Below are positions 52,939-61,805 of a DNA stretch of 64,000 nt, in pieces. The notes under the pieces were generated by a model, which searched no databases, was not told the origin of the DNA, and was given only the letters and a program-made list of their open reading frames with translations. Numbering within the stretch: position 1 is the first letter of the stretch; every line of letters begins with the position of its first letter. Source of the DNA: Flavobacterium micromati (GTDB lineage: Bacteria > Bacteroidota > Bacteroidia > Flavobacteriales > Flavobacteriaceae). The stretch spans positions 62,001 to 126,000 of the forward strand of contig NZ_FQWF01000012.1 of assembly GCF_900129585.1 (NCBI RefSeq), given 5' to 3'. Position numbers and translations under genes: made by a program.

Positions 52939-53383
52939 TGGATTACTACAGAACCAAATATAACAGGTATTTGTAAAAATAATCGTTATAAAAAAACCCG
53001 TAAACCCTTAAGTGATAAAGAAAGCCTTGGTGTTATTCTCTCCTTAATAATACCTAACGGTCTTTGAAATTACAGTCATGTTTGTGTCAAATCGAGCGCA
53101 GTCGAGATTACGAAAGACTTAAAAACAACATTTCCTATTGCATTACAATCATGATCACGTGCTCAACCTGATAAATTTCAATTCTTTTTAATAGTAAGTT
53201 CTCCATTTAACTTGCACCGCGGCAAAACATCATTCCTTTCTAGACATTGTGAAATATTTTAAAGCATTCATTTTCATTGCCTTATATTTTTTATCTTTAG
53301 CAAATGATGCGTTAGCAAAGTCAAAAGAATCCCTTGCCAATAAGATGTTTTTAATAAATACTAACTTTCATAAAAAACACCAA
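52939..53383. other. Spacer with dispersed 28-bp repeat and a signal-peptide-like frame
   Basis: Positions 53085-53112 repeat 39642-39669 exactly. From GTG 53249 a frame continuous with the next gene encodes a second signal-peptide-like segment (FKAFIFIALYFLSLANDALA), probably a remnant or an alternative start. Confidence 0.55.
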
Positions 53384-54469
53384 ATGAAAAAAACTATTAT
53401 AATAACAATGTTAGTGTTGAACTGTGTGACGATTCTTGCTCAAAAATCATTTTTTTATAATCTTACTGCAACACTTCCAACAAATACTGAGGTTACTAAG
53501 TTGTACATTGCTTATGAAATTGCAGGTGTGAAATACAAAGACAGTTTAGATTTTACGAAAAAACAACTACAACTAAACAAGATCTTAGCACAGCCAGTTG
53601 CAGCATCAATCGCTACTAATAAAAAGACAATTACGCCACTTTCAGTAATGTTAGCAAATAATACTGTATCGGTAATGATAGCTAGCGACACTATTTTTAT
53701 TAATAAATCTACATTACAAGATGACTTTTCGTATTTGACAAAAAATGACAGGATCCGACCAACATATTTCCCACTTTATGGTGAATTAACAGCAAAAAAT
53801 GATACTGTAGGCCTAAATAAATTAGGAGTAATTTTTGAAGACCTTAAAAAAGACGATATTAAAACGTCTTTTGACTATTTCAAGGCAAATAAAACCTCTA
53901 TTTTGAGTTTGTTCTCATTTAATAGGTTTACCACATTTTTCGCAGATTATTCAAAAGTTGCGAACGACTTTGCCCTTTTACCAAGTTGGGCTAAAAACAG
54001 CCCAGACGGGAAAAATATTGCCGCTAAAATTGAAGGTGCAAAATCGGCACAAGTAAATACCCCAGCAAAAAAATTCACACAACAGTCTTCAACAGGGCAA
54101 AAAATAAGTTCAGACACATTTGAAGGAAAATATATTTTACTTGATTTCTGGGCAAGCTGGTGTGCGCCATGTAGAAAAGAGCATCCAAATTTAATTAAAA
54201 TTTATGAGGCGTTTAAAGATAAAAACTTTGAAATAATATCTGTTTCTGTAGACTCAGAAAATGATAATTGGCTTACGGCAATTGCAAAAGATAAATTAAC
54301 GTGGACACAGCTTTCAGATTTAAAAGGACAACAAAATGACATCGCAGTAAAATACGGCGTACAATCGATTCCTACGAATTTTTTAATTGATCAAAAAGGT
54401 ATAATTATTGACAAAAACCTTACAGGCGAAGCTCTTATTGATAGATTAATTGAATTGCTAGGCAATTAA
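53384..54469 (+). CDS. TlpA-type thioredoxin with DUF4369-like N-terminal domain
   Basis: 361 aa from ATG 53384, where a standard signal peptide begins (MKKTIIITMLVLNCVTILAQ). A GTG at 53249 would add 45 residues containing a second signal-like helix and is not preferred. N-terminal part (25-225) resembles DUF4369 of Bacteroidota TlpA proteins; the thioredoxin domain (about 230-361) has WCAPC at 259-263 and cis-Pro in SIPTNFLID. Periplasmic thiol-disulfide exchange, for example cytochrome c maturation or general reduction. Monocistronic. Confidence 0.88.
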   Translation: MKKTIIITMLVLNCVTILAQKSFFYNLTATLPTNTEVTKLYIAYEIAGVKYKDSLDFTKKQLQLNKILAQPVAASIATNKKTITPLSVMLANNTVSVMIASDTIFINKSTLQDDFSYLTKNDRIRPTYFPLYGELTAKNDTVGLNKLGVIFEDLKKDDIKTSFDYFKANKTSILSLFSFNRFTTFFADYSKVANDFALLPSWAKNSPDGKNIAAKIEGAKSAQVNTPAKKFTQQSSTGQKISSDTFEGKYILLDFWASWCAPCRKEHPNLIKIYEAFKDKNFEIISVSVDSENDNWLTAIAKDKLTWTQLSDLKGQQNDIAVKYGVQSIPTNFLIDQKGIIIDKNLTGEALIDRLIELLGN

Positions 54470-54991
54470 AGGAATTACTTAGCACCTTTTTTATTCGTTT
54501 GAGATTTCCATTTTTAGTAGAAATTTCATTGCCCCGCTATTTTTTATTATTGAGATACATCTCAAAATTAAAAAATTTACGATCTTACTTGCACTTGTAC
54601 CTTACTTGAGATTTACTGTAGATCATTTTTTGCGTCACTTTTGAGCATGAAACTCTTTACGTATTTTCATATCGATTTTTGATTCTTTATTTGATCAAAA
54701 TCTTAAAAGTATTGGCTTTATTTTCTATCTTCTTAATGGTGCATTTACAACTTTTTTAGGCCTTGAATTTCTAACTGTAATTGCAAGCCATTTTATAAAA
54801 CCACTTTTTAGTGCACGACAAATCGATTACATTTACTAAATAGTTAGGATGTTTTGAAACCTTTGAAGGTTTTTAGGGGAGCTGACATTAGCGGTAATTT
54901 TGAAAAAAAAGTAAATAAAAGAAAAATTTGACAACGTAAAAAATTCAGGTAATAAGTATATAATATCAAATAAAACAAACAAACAAACAAT
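54470..54991. other. Gene-free region with eroded coding traces
   Basis: 522 bp. A plus-strand frame ending at 54838 reads SIGFIFYLLNGAFTTFLGLEFLTVIASHFIKPLF, a membrane-like scrap without a start. CTGACATTAGC lies near 54890, about 100 bp before the next gene, resembling CTGACGTTGTAG before 46334 and TGACATTGGC before 44939. Confidence 0.5.
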
Positions 54992-55423
54992 ATGAAAAAA
55001 ACACTACTAACTTTATCAATGTTACTTGTATTTAATAATTGTATTTCTCAAAGCTTCAAAAAATACGAATTGAGAAGATTAAGTTCCTTTGAGATTGAAA
55101 CTGAAACAAATGACATCTACCAAACTAAGAACTATCTTGATTTGAAGAATATTTTGGAAAAAGAACAGATACAAAGAACAAGAAAAACTGAAGCAATAAT
55201 TTTCGCTTCGCTTTCCATTCTAACAACTGCATTTGGAGCTATCACCTATTCAAACTCAAGAAATGCCGAAAATGGAATTGGACAATCAATCGGAACTCTG
55301 TTTATGGGGATTGGAGTCGTTAAATCGGGAATTTCGATACGCTTATTTGTATCATCTAATAAAAGAAAAAAACAAAGAGATGAATTAATTGAGTCTTATA
55401 AAATACAAAATCCACAAAATTAA
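54992..55423 (+). CDS. Secreted or membrane protein of unknown function
   Basis: 143 aa: signal peptide (MKKTLLTLSMLLVFNNCISQ), a charged stretch (22-65) and two hydrophobic segments (about 66-84 and 92-112) around a Gly-rich turn (SNSRNAENGIGQSIGTLFMGIG). No known family. It is followed by copy 3 of the 130-bp repeat, like the other accessory genes. Plausible as a mobile single-gene cassette. Confidence 0.7.
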   Translation: MKKTLLTLSMLLVFNNCISQSFKKYELRRLSSFEIETETNDIYQTKNYLDLKNILEKEQIQRTRKTEAIIFASLSILTTAFGAITYSNSRNAENGIGQSIGTLFMGIGVVKSGISIRLFVSSNKRKKQRDELIESYKIQNPQN

Positions 55424-55540
55424 AAGATTTACAAAAATAAAATCTATGAAGGGTATCGAATAAACGACTTTACTTTCATCAGCTAGAGGTAGATGCGTTC
55501 ACCGCGGCGAACTAACTGAGCGATAACGAACGGACGAAGT

Positions 55541-55669
55541 AATAAATCCGCGGTTGAATCCTCCGCGGCAAACATGCTGGAAAATATTACATGCCGTAAA
55601 CACTTTAGAGTTATGATAAAATTATCAGAGCAAATTCGGGATAAAGAGATAGAAACACCTCTTTTTTTT
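55541..55669. repeat. 130-bp dispersed repeat, copy 3
   Basis: AATAAATCCGCGGTTGAATC and CTCCGCGGCAAACATGCTGG, then ATTACATGCCGTAAACACTTT, then a degraded end hairpin (AGAGATAGAAACACCTCT with T8). It is more diverged than copies 1 and 2. Upstream (55497-55535) lies a second GC-rich stem-like stretch (GTTCACCGCGGCGAAC). The rest of 55424-55860 holds no gene. Confidence 0.85.
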
Positions 55670-55860
55670 GAATTACATTAGTCTACTTTTTTCACGTTAC
55701 AGTCATTGAAAATCAATTGATTTTGACTCAAAAAAACTCCTCTTTCAAATTACAATAAATAATCTATATTTACCAAAGTCTATTCAAATGAAACTCGAAC
55801 TATGCAGTCAAGTAAATAGTATAAAAACCGAAATCGAAAGACATTTTATAAACTTAGATA

Positions 55861-56430
55861 ATGACGAAATTAAAAAATATAAGGGAATTACAAAATCTAA
55901 CGCAGGAAGAATTATCTAATAAATCAGGGATTTCAGTGCGTACCATTCAACGAATTGAAACCGGAAAAGAACCAAAAGGACATACTCTTCGCGTTATCGC
56001 AAAAGCATTAGATGTAAAAGAAAAAGAATTAATCGTCAACGAGTCTTACCAAAAATTCACAATAACCGAGCATTGTAAAGAAAATAAGAATGTTGTTTTA
56101 ATTAACTATTCTCTGCTAAAATTAATAAACCTATCATCAATTCTATTCATAGTCATGCCACCACTTAATATTATAATTCCTGTACTTCTAATGCTTGTAT
56201 TGAAACAAAAAAACAACTTAACGAAACAGCTTATTTCGGTACAAATTCTCTGGACAATTATAGCACCTATTGTATTTCTTTTGGGCATTTTCATGAAGCT
56301 TGGTAAATTATTTACGATGATCCTTCTGATCGTTATTGTGTTGTCTAACATCTTTATTATTCTGCGCAATGCTTTTGAAATAGACAGAAAACAAAAACTA
56401 TACTGTAAGCTGAATTTCAATTTGATATAA
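55861..56430 (+). CDS. Xre-family HTH protein with C-terminal membrane domain
   Basis: 189 aa. HTH_3 domain at 4-58 (IRELQNLTQEELSNKSGISVRTIQRIETGKEPKGHTLRVIAKAL). The C-terminal half (80-175) has about four helices of the DUF4870-like type (LSSILFIVMPPLNIIIPVLLMLVLKQK). Membrane-tethered DNA-binding regulators of this kind are common in Bacteroidota; the signal is unknown. Promoter-like CTATATTTACC lies about 90 bp upstream. Confidence 0.88.
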   Translation: MTKLKNIRELQNLTQEELSNKSGISVRTIQRIETGKEPKGHTLRVIAKALDVKEKELIVNESYQKFTITEHCKENKNVVLINYSLLKLINLSSILFIVMPPLNIIIPVLLMLVLKQKNNLTKQLISVQILWTIIAPIVFLLGIFMKLGKLFTMILLIVIVLSNIFIILRNAFEIDRKQKLYCKLNFNLI

Positions 56431-56537
56431 ATATTGTCAGGACATTGTCGGGTTATTGTCGTGTTACTTTTTAGGATAAAATAAAAGATTTTATAAGTTT
56501 TGTTCCAAAATGAATTCCCAACAAAACCAACATATTC

Positions 56538-58016
56538 ATGACACTTAAAATTATCCTATCGTTCATTACCGCACTTGTATTTATTGGCAATTGTAGTGCG
56601 CAATTAGAGTCCAATTCAGAACTCAATAAAATCATCCTTTTAAAAGACAGTTTATTATTTGACATTGGTTTCAACCAATGCAACATCAAACAATTTGAGG
56701 AATTATTGAGCGCCGACTTTAAATTTCATCACGACAAAGACGGAATTGCTGATAAATCAAAATTTCTGTTAGACCTAAAAAATGGATTATGCAAAAATCC
56801 ACAAACCCGACAAGTTTATAGATTTCTAATAAAAGAAAGCACCGAAATTTTTCCACTTTACAAAAATGGAATTCTGTATGGAGCGATCCAGAAAGGCGAG
56901 CATACTTTTTCTGAAAAAGGAGAAAATCAATCTGGAATCGCAAAATTCACCCATTTTTGGCAATTAGAAAATAAAGAATGGAAACTGTCGACATCATTTA
57001 GTTTTGATCATAAAGTTTTAGAAATTCAAATTGCTGAAAAATCATTTTTTGATGATAATGCTGCAATTGAGAAATGGATAAAAGAAAACAAAGTGCCTGC
57101 ACTTGGTCTTGGAATTATTGAAAATGGACTACTCAAACAAATAAAAGTATTTGGCGAAATTGTTAAAGGAGTTTCTGCACCTTACAACACTATTTTTAAT
57201 GTTGCATCATTAACAAAGCCCGTAACAGCTTTGATTGCCTTACGATTAATTAGTTTAGGCAAATGGAAATTAGACGAACCCGTTTATAAATATTGGACAG
57301 ATCCTGATATTGCCTCAGACCCAAGGAACAAGCTGCTTACGACAAGAATTATTTTGAGTCATCAAACAGGTTTTGGAAATTGGCGCTGGATCGATGACAG
57401 CAAAAAACTGAAATTCCAGTTTGATCCAGCAACAAGATACCAATATTCGGGCGAGGGAATGGAATATCTAAGAAAGGCTTTGGAAAACAAATTCCAAAAA
57501 TCTTTGCAACAATTGGCTAATGAACTTATTTTTCAACCACTTAAAATGTCCGATACTCGCTACGTATGGGACAAAAATGTGGATACAACACGATTAGCTA
57601 TTGGTTATGACAAAGATGGAAATGCATATAAAACTATTAAGAACGATATGCCAAATGGAGCCGATGACTTACTGACCACAATTGAAGATTACGGCAACTT
57701 TTTGATCAGCGTATTGAACAAAGATGGAATTGAAAAGAAAGTTTATGATGAAATGATAAGCAATCAAGTGGCCAGTGGTAAAGGAAAACATTTTGGATTA
57801 GGTTTTGAAATTTATGATTTGGGTCACAACGAAATTGCACTATCTCACGGTGGTTCGGACAAAGGCGTTCAAACCATTTTTTTTATTTTGCCAAAAACAA
57901 AACAAGGACTTCTGATTTTTACAAACTCAGATACAGGCGTAAATGTTTATAAAAAAATATTGAAACATTATTTAGGCGATAAAGGTCAAAAAATAATTGA
58001 TATTGAAACAAAATAG
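56538..58016 (+). CDS. Serine hydrolase (class C beta-lactamase fold) with N-terminal DUF4440-like domain
   Basis: 492 aa with signal peptide (LKIILSFITALVFIGNCSAQ). Residues 35-160 form a SnoaL/DUF4440-like domain (FDIGFNQCNIKQFEELLSADFKFHHDKDG). The beta-lactamase-like domain follows (about 170-490): SxxK in NVASLTKPVTAL, Tyr motif YQYSGEGMEYL (YSG in place of YxN), and HGGSDKG in place of KTG. It is likely an esterase or D-aminopeptidase-type hydrolase in the periplasm rather than a true beta-lactamase. The two-domain fusion is recurrent in Bacteroidota. An MFS remnant follows. Confidence 0.88.
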   Translation: MTLKIILSFITALVFIGNCSAQLESNSELNKIILLKDSLLFDIGFNQCNIKQFEELLSADFKFHHDKDGIADKSKFLLDLKNGLCKNPQTRQVYRFLIKESTEIFPLYKNGILYGAIQKGEHTFSEKGENQSGIAKFTHFWQLENKEWKLSTSFSFDHKVLEIQIAEKSFFDDNAAIEKWIKENKVPALGLGIIENGLLKQIKVFGEIVKGVSAPYNTIFNVASLTKPVTALIALRLISLGKWKLDEPVYKYWTDPDIASDPRNKLLTTRIILSHQTGFGNWRWIDDSKKLKFQFDPATRYQYSGEGMEYLRKALENKFQKSLQQLANELIFQPLKMSDTRYVWDKNVDTTRLAIGYDKDGNAYKTIKNDMPNGADDLLTTIEDYGNFLISVLNKDGIEKKVYDEMISNQVASGKGKHFGLGFEIYDLGHNEIALSHGGSDKGVQTIFFILPKTKQGLLIFTNSDTGVNVYKKILKHYLGDKGQKIIDIETK

Positions 58017-58059
58017 AGGCTTTGACTTGGGATTCCCCATACCGCTTTTTAGCGAGCTA

Positions 58060-58313
58060 GAATTTCAAAAATTAAGCCGCTTTATATCATTGCTCCTTTT
58101 TTAGTGGGCAAATTTACAAGTGATTCCATTGCCTTGCACTTAGGGAAATTTGCATCCGAAAATCAACAAAACATTATCGATAACATTTTTTCGTGGCAAT
58201 CCGTTGCTAGTTTTATTTTGGCACTAGTAATGCTGTTTTGTTTGTTTTTTATCGATTGGCGCACCTTAATCCAAACGAGAAAATTGGCATTTGATTTTAA
58301 AATCTTTAATTAA
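58060..58313 (+). pseudogene. C-terminal fragment of an MFS transporter
   Basis: About 84 codons without a start, reading KIKPLYIIAPFLVGKF, ASENQQNIIDNIFSWQS and LFCLFFIDWRTLIQTRKLAFDFKIFN. This is the typical last two helices and tail of a 12-helix MFS protein. A stop at 58050-58052 closes the frame upstream and the first ten helices are absent. The last codons look well preserved, so the loss is probably recent. Confidence 0.65.
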
Positions 58314-58486
58314 GGTCTGTATGTTTGTTTAACTAAGAATTTGTTCTTTTTATATTTTCAAATAGAAAACAGGCGAATGCTTTAGGTAATTCTATTTCGT
58401 CGATATCCAAGTTTGCATGTTAGAGCATTAAAAGTTTAGATCGTACAATATTTATCATTCTCATACAAAACTCTGCTTTCCGACCT

Positions 58487-58521
58487 TAAAAAAAGCGCAA
58501 AGTCAGAGACAGTTGCGCTTT
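58487..58521 (-). terminator. Terminator of the barrel-protein gene
   Basis: AAAGCGCAA / TTGCGCTTT stem, minus-strand T-run, 26 bp beyond the stop. Confidence 0.85.
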
Positions 58522-58546
58522 ACTATTATTTTGAGAATTCGTTATA

Positions 58547-59143
58547 TTATTTTCCCCATTTTCCACCACCTATGTAAAAACCTAAATGAATACCCAAATA
58601 GCTATTTGCGATAGTACCTACTTCAGCACCAGAAATGTTTTGCAAAGTAGATTTAGGTACTAAATTATATTCTAGACCCATTCTGAATTTTCCATATTCA
58701 AATCCGCCTCGTACCAAACCTCCAAATTTACCGCTAGCATCTAAACCAACAGTATCATTTGAAGATTGAACGTTGTCAAATTCAACATTTGCTATCGAAT
58801 AAAATCCTGCTCCTCCTCCAATGTATGGAACAAAAGAACTGCCCGATTTATTAAAATAGTAGTCATAGGTACCAACATAAGATCCGTTTGCCGAAATTTT
58901 TGCACTTGTAGATTCTCCCTGAGTGTTAATATCACGAACCATCGCAGCAGCTCCAATTCTTAAACCAACATTCATATTGTCTTTTATGTTGTATTTAGGC
59001 TCGATCGAGAATAAAATACCTCCGCCACCATTACTAGGAACTGTATATCCTAAGTCTAATCCAACTCTAAATTTGCCTTCTACTTGAGAATGACCATTTG
59101 CAAAAGCCAATACAGCAATCGCTGCTAAAATAATTTTTTTCAT
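58547..59143 (-). CDS. Outer-membrane beta-barrel protein (OMP_b-brl type)
   Basis: 198 aa with signal peptide (MKKIILAAIAVLAFANGHSQ) and an eight-strand-like barrel: GKFRVGLDLGYTVPSNGGGG, PYIGGGAGFYSI, GLVRGGFEYGKFRMGLEYNLVP and the C-terminal strand YLGIHLGFYIGGG. Small porin or structural protein of the OmpX/W-like group; function not predictable. The chain ends in GKWGK rather than an aromatic residue, a small departure from the usual C-terminal signature. Confidence 0.88.
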   Translation of the reverse strand: MKKIILAAIAVLAFANGHSQVEGKFRVGLDLGYTVPSNGGGGILFSIEPKYNIKDNMNVGLRIGAAAMVRDINTQGESTSAKISANGSYVGTYDYYFNKSGSSFVPYIGGGAGFYSIANVEFDNVQSSNDTVGLDASGKFGGLVRGGFEYGKFRMGLEYNLVPKSTLQNISGAEVGTIANSYLGIHLGFYIGGGKWGK

Positions 59144-59474
59144 GAAATTTCTTTTAAAATTTAAGCTGTAAACATAAATATTTATTTTATATAGAACAAT
59201 AGAAAAAAATAAATTAAGTAAGCTTTTTAAGTAATATTTTCTGACAAAGTCTTTATTCGCGTTACTAGAATTTGCGTTCAGAAGATCACAATTACAACGG
59301 GCGAAAACTATACTATTTAAAATGGCATTTTCTTGTCAGTTCGCGATAAACTCAAGCTAAACAGAAGAGAAAAATAATGATTGCACGAAATGCCAAAAAT
59401 TACCAATTGCATTCTACGATCTAAATATTATATGTCTTAGTTATTTATCGTACATTACACTTAAAAGTAAGACC
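59144..59474. other. Divergent spacer upstream of barrel and SOUL genes
   Basis: 331 bp, no gene or strong repeat seen. Confidence 0.5.
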
Positions 59475-60077
59475 ATGAAAATAGTATACATAATTCTCGG
59501 AATTGCCGCAATAGCCTTCATTGGCGTGCAAATTTTCTTTATGAACGGCCAAAGAAATATTGAAACTTATCCTTACAAAGTCGATAAAAAATATAAGGAT
59601 TTCGAAATAAGAAGCTATGAAGCCACCTTGTTTACGTCTGTTAATATGTCGGGAAATAAATATAAGGAATCTTCAAGTAAAGGTTTTTCAGTGTTGGCCG
59701 GGTATATTTTTGGTGGAAATAAAAAAAATGAAAAAATAGCAATGACCTCGCCAGTGGCAATGTCACTAGGGGATTCGACCACTATGATGTTCATGGTTCC
59801 AAAGAAATTCAATAAAGAAACGCTACCTCAGCCTAACGAATCCCAAATTAAATTTCGTGAGGAACCAGCAAAAACAGTTGCTGCAATCAGTTTTAGCGGC
59901 TGGGCAAACGATGAAAAGATTGAAAAGTTTAAGCAGCAATTAATTACAGCGTTAAATGCCGAGGGCATAAAGTTTTCAAACCGCTTTTACTTTTTAGGTT
60001 ACAATGCTCCTTTCGAAGTTTTCAACCGCAAAAATGAAATTATCGTGGAGCTGGAAAATGAGTTGGTCAAAAAGTAA
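59475..60077 (+). CDS. SOUL-family heme-binding protein
   Basis: 200 aa with one N-terminal membrane helix (4-24), then a SOUL domain: NIETYPYKVDKKYKDFEIRSYEATLFTSV, GYIFGGNKKNEKIAMTSPVAM, MMFMVPKKF and FYFLGYNAPFEVFNRKNEI. These match the conserved SOUL blocks. Bacterial members may bind heme; the anchor places it in the periplasm or at the inner membrane. Monocistronic. Confidence 0.93.
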   Translation: MKIVYIILGIAAIAFIGVQIFFMNGQRNIETYPYKVDKKYKDFEIRSYEATLFTSVNMSGNKYKESSSKGFSVLAGYIFGGNKKNEKIAMTSPVAMSLGDSTTMMFMVPKKFNKETLPQPNESQIKFREEPAKTVAAISFSGWANDEKIEKFKQQLITALNAEGIKFSNRFYFLGYNAPFEVFNRKNEIIVELENELVKK

Positions 60078-60241
60078 AAATTATAAACTCATAATAAAAC
60101 CATTTAAAAAATAGGAGAGGAGATTGCATCCCCGTTTTAAATATTTTAAAAATCACTTTCACTTCTAAAAATCCGTTCATTCAAAATCATTTCGGTTTTA
60201 AAAGTTTTTTTAGGAGCTCGATCCAGCTATCCGCTATATCT

Positions 60242-60291
60242 TTTTTATCCCGAACATTTTTCAGAATCCTGAAAAATGTTCAGGATAAAAA
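60242..60291. repeat. Long palindrome with 23-bp arms
   Basis: TTTTTATCCCGAACATTTTT and its complement form 23-bp arms with one mismatch and a 4-base loop (AATC). It is stronger than any terminator here. It is within the 60078-60371 gap, which otherwise holds nothing. Resembles dispersed flavobacterial palindromes containing ATCCCGA. Confidence 0.8.
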
Positions 60292-60371
60292 AGGATGCCG
60301 CTGCTATCTGGGCTAAGGCATCTGTTATTACAAGAATATTTTTTTTAGAAACATTATTAATTTCAGCAATT

Positions 60372-60452
60372 AAAGGCTATGTACTCCACATGCTGACTAA
60401 TGCTTCCATTGCGGGTGATAATATACAAAGTACTACTTAAATGATCAGGCTT
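60372..60452 (-). pseudogene. Scrap of Rhs core
   Basis: The minus strand reads DHLSSTLYIITRNGSISQHVEYIAF, matching DHLGSTSYISTRSGSISQHVEYIAFG of the Rhs gene at 62088 (DNA 63051-63126). About 27 codons, no start or toxin. It marks an older Rhs unit at this end of the array. Confidence 0.75.
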
Positions 60453-60480
60453 TTTCTTAGTAGTATAAAACACAAAAACC

Positions 60481-60566
60481 AAACACTTTGCTCGGTTTTT
60501 TTATACTTATTTCTCTTTCTTACTTGCTCAACTTTGTGGGCACAGATTGCAAATCTGCGCTAGCGT
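60481..60566. repeat. Rhs 3'-boundary unit, copy 1
   Basis: A terminator-like stretch (TTTGCTCGGTTTTTTT) followed by TTGCTCAACTTTGTGGGCAC and GCGCTAGC. The same order occurs at 63655-63746. On the minus strand it follows the immunity gene at 60597. Confidence 0.75.
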
Positions 60567-60596
60567 TGTCGACATATCCGAGCGGTCTGGGATCTG

Positions 60597-61037
60597 CTAT
60601 CGTTTTTTATTTTTTATTTTATTAATAAAATCATCTTCAAATATTTTTATTTTATCACGATATTTATCTCTGTTATCATAAGAAATATCAGTTCTTTTTA
60701 AATTAGAATCTAAAATTCCAACTAGTTCAATCCATGCTCCGTCATATTTTTTAGATTGATTTTCATTTAAATTAGTTGTAAAAAAATAATTATATGAATC
60801 TTTTCCTAAAGTTACATATCTGGTCTGATCGGCAGTGACTGTGCTTTTTTTTAAATTAATGTGGTTTAACATCTCTCTATCTACTCTTTTTTCTAATTCA
60901 TTATAAGACATTGAAAACGTATAGGATTCAATCGGATTAGGCTCTTTTGTGAAAAAATATATAAAAGTAAGGTACGAAACTATTATAAAAAAGATTGGTG
61001 CAATAATTATTAATAATACTTTATATTTTGTGCTCAT
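60597..61037 (-). CDS. Probable immunity protein of the orphan Rhs tip
   Basis: 146 aa: one N-terminal membrane helix (8-28) then a soluble Lys/Asp-rich domain (VDREMLNHINLKKSTVTADQTRYVTLGKDSYNYFF). No family is recognised. Position directly after the orphan Rhs tip (66 bp), same strand, small size and high AT are what Rhs immunity genes show. If the tip is a phospholipase acting on membranes, a membrane-anchored inhibitor facing the periplasm would make sense. Inference from position. Confidence 0.65.
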   Translation of the reverse strand: MSTKYKVLLIIIAPIFFIIVSYLTFIYFFTKEPNPIESYTFSMSYNELEKRVDREMLNHINLKKSTVTADQTRYVTLGKDSYNYFFTTNLNENQSKKYDGAWIELVGILDSNLKRTDISYDNRDKYRDKIKIFEDDFINKIKNKKR

Positions 61038-61103
61038 AAAAACATGTTTAACATTTTAATTAAAAAAAAAATTATCTCTAAAAAAGAGGAAAAAGACACT
61101 TTA

Positions 61104-61805
61104 TTACCATACGACAGGGTTCATTAAAGATTTTTTAGCATTTTCATTTGTCATTTTTATATTTTCTTTTGCTTTTTTAGCTTGTTCAGTAGCGTAAATC
61201 CTTGCCTGTTTTTCTTTTACTATTGGTTCAAATGCTTTAATAATTGCATCTGCGCGAACAGCCGTAACTAAAGAAACTTCTTCTCCAGTTTTGACATCTA
61301 TGCCTCCATTAATAGACTTTTTTGCTACTTTTTTTGAATCTGACAATAACTTTATGTCCGCTGGTAAAGTCTTTAAATCTAAAAGTGCACCTTCAACACC
61401 AGCTGCTTCTAATTTATCATAAGAAACATCATGATTAAATGCGGCTAGATCTACTTCATCTACTGGTTCTACACCACTTTCTCTTTGTTTTATTGCTGTT
61501 AATTTAGAGACTGATGGGCCAATATAATTACTCTTAAACCAAGACTAACAATCCCCTCCACAATTTGGATATGCCATATATAGAATTGTAGCCTCAATAC
61601 CCATTCTAACCGTGCCTAACAGTGTTCCAGCTACACTCTGTTTGCCATTTGGATCAACATACTTGATGGGATTTTGATAGCAATAATTATAATTTGAAAG
61701 GTTACCAGAATTATAAACCCCTCCATTATGTTGTCCATCAAAATAAAACTCATCTTCAAAAATTGGATTATAAAGAGCCAACGGAGATTTAATTACATAT
61801 TTCAT
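61104..61805 (-). pseudogene. Orphan Rhs core tail with phospholipase-A2-like toxin tip, one in-frame TAG
   Basis: The frame starts within the upstream immunity gene. It encodes an Rhs core end (SPLALYNPIF, QHNGGVYNSGNLSNYNYCYQ, NPIKYVDPNGKQ) and then a tip. The frame meets TAG at 61545-61547 and continues without shift: SNYIGPSVSKLTAIKQRESG, then VEPVDEVDLAAFNHDVSYDK, ending KSLMNPVVW. The GP..., PVDxxD-AA-xHDxxYD pattern resembles the parvovirus-type phospholipase A2 fold (catalytic His-Asp). As a displaced tip it lacks its own core and would be expressed only after recombination. The single TAG may be a mutation or base error. Confidence 0.7.

Noticed and set aside
61545..61547. TAG in the orphan Rhs tip read as pyrrolysine or other recoding
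   Set aside because: No recoding signal or machinery is expected in Bacteroidota; a mutation or base error is simpler.
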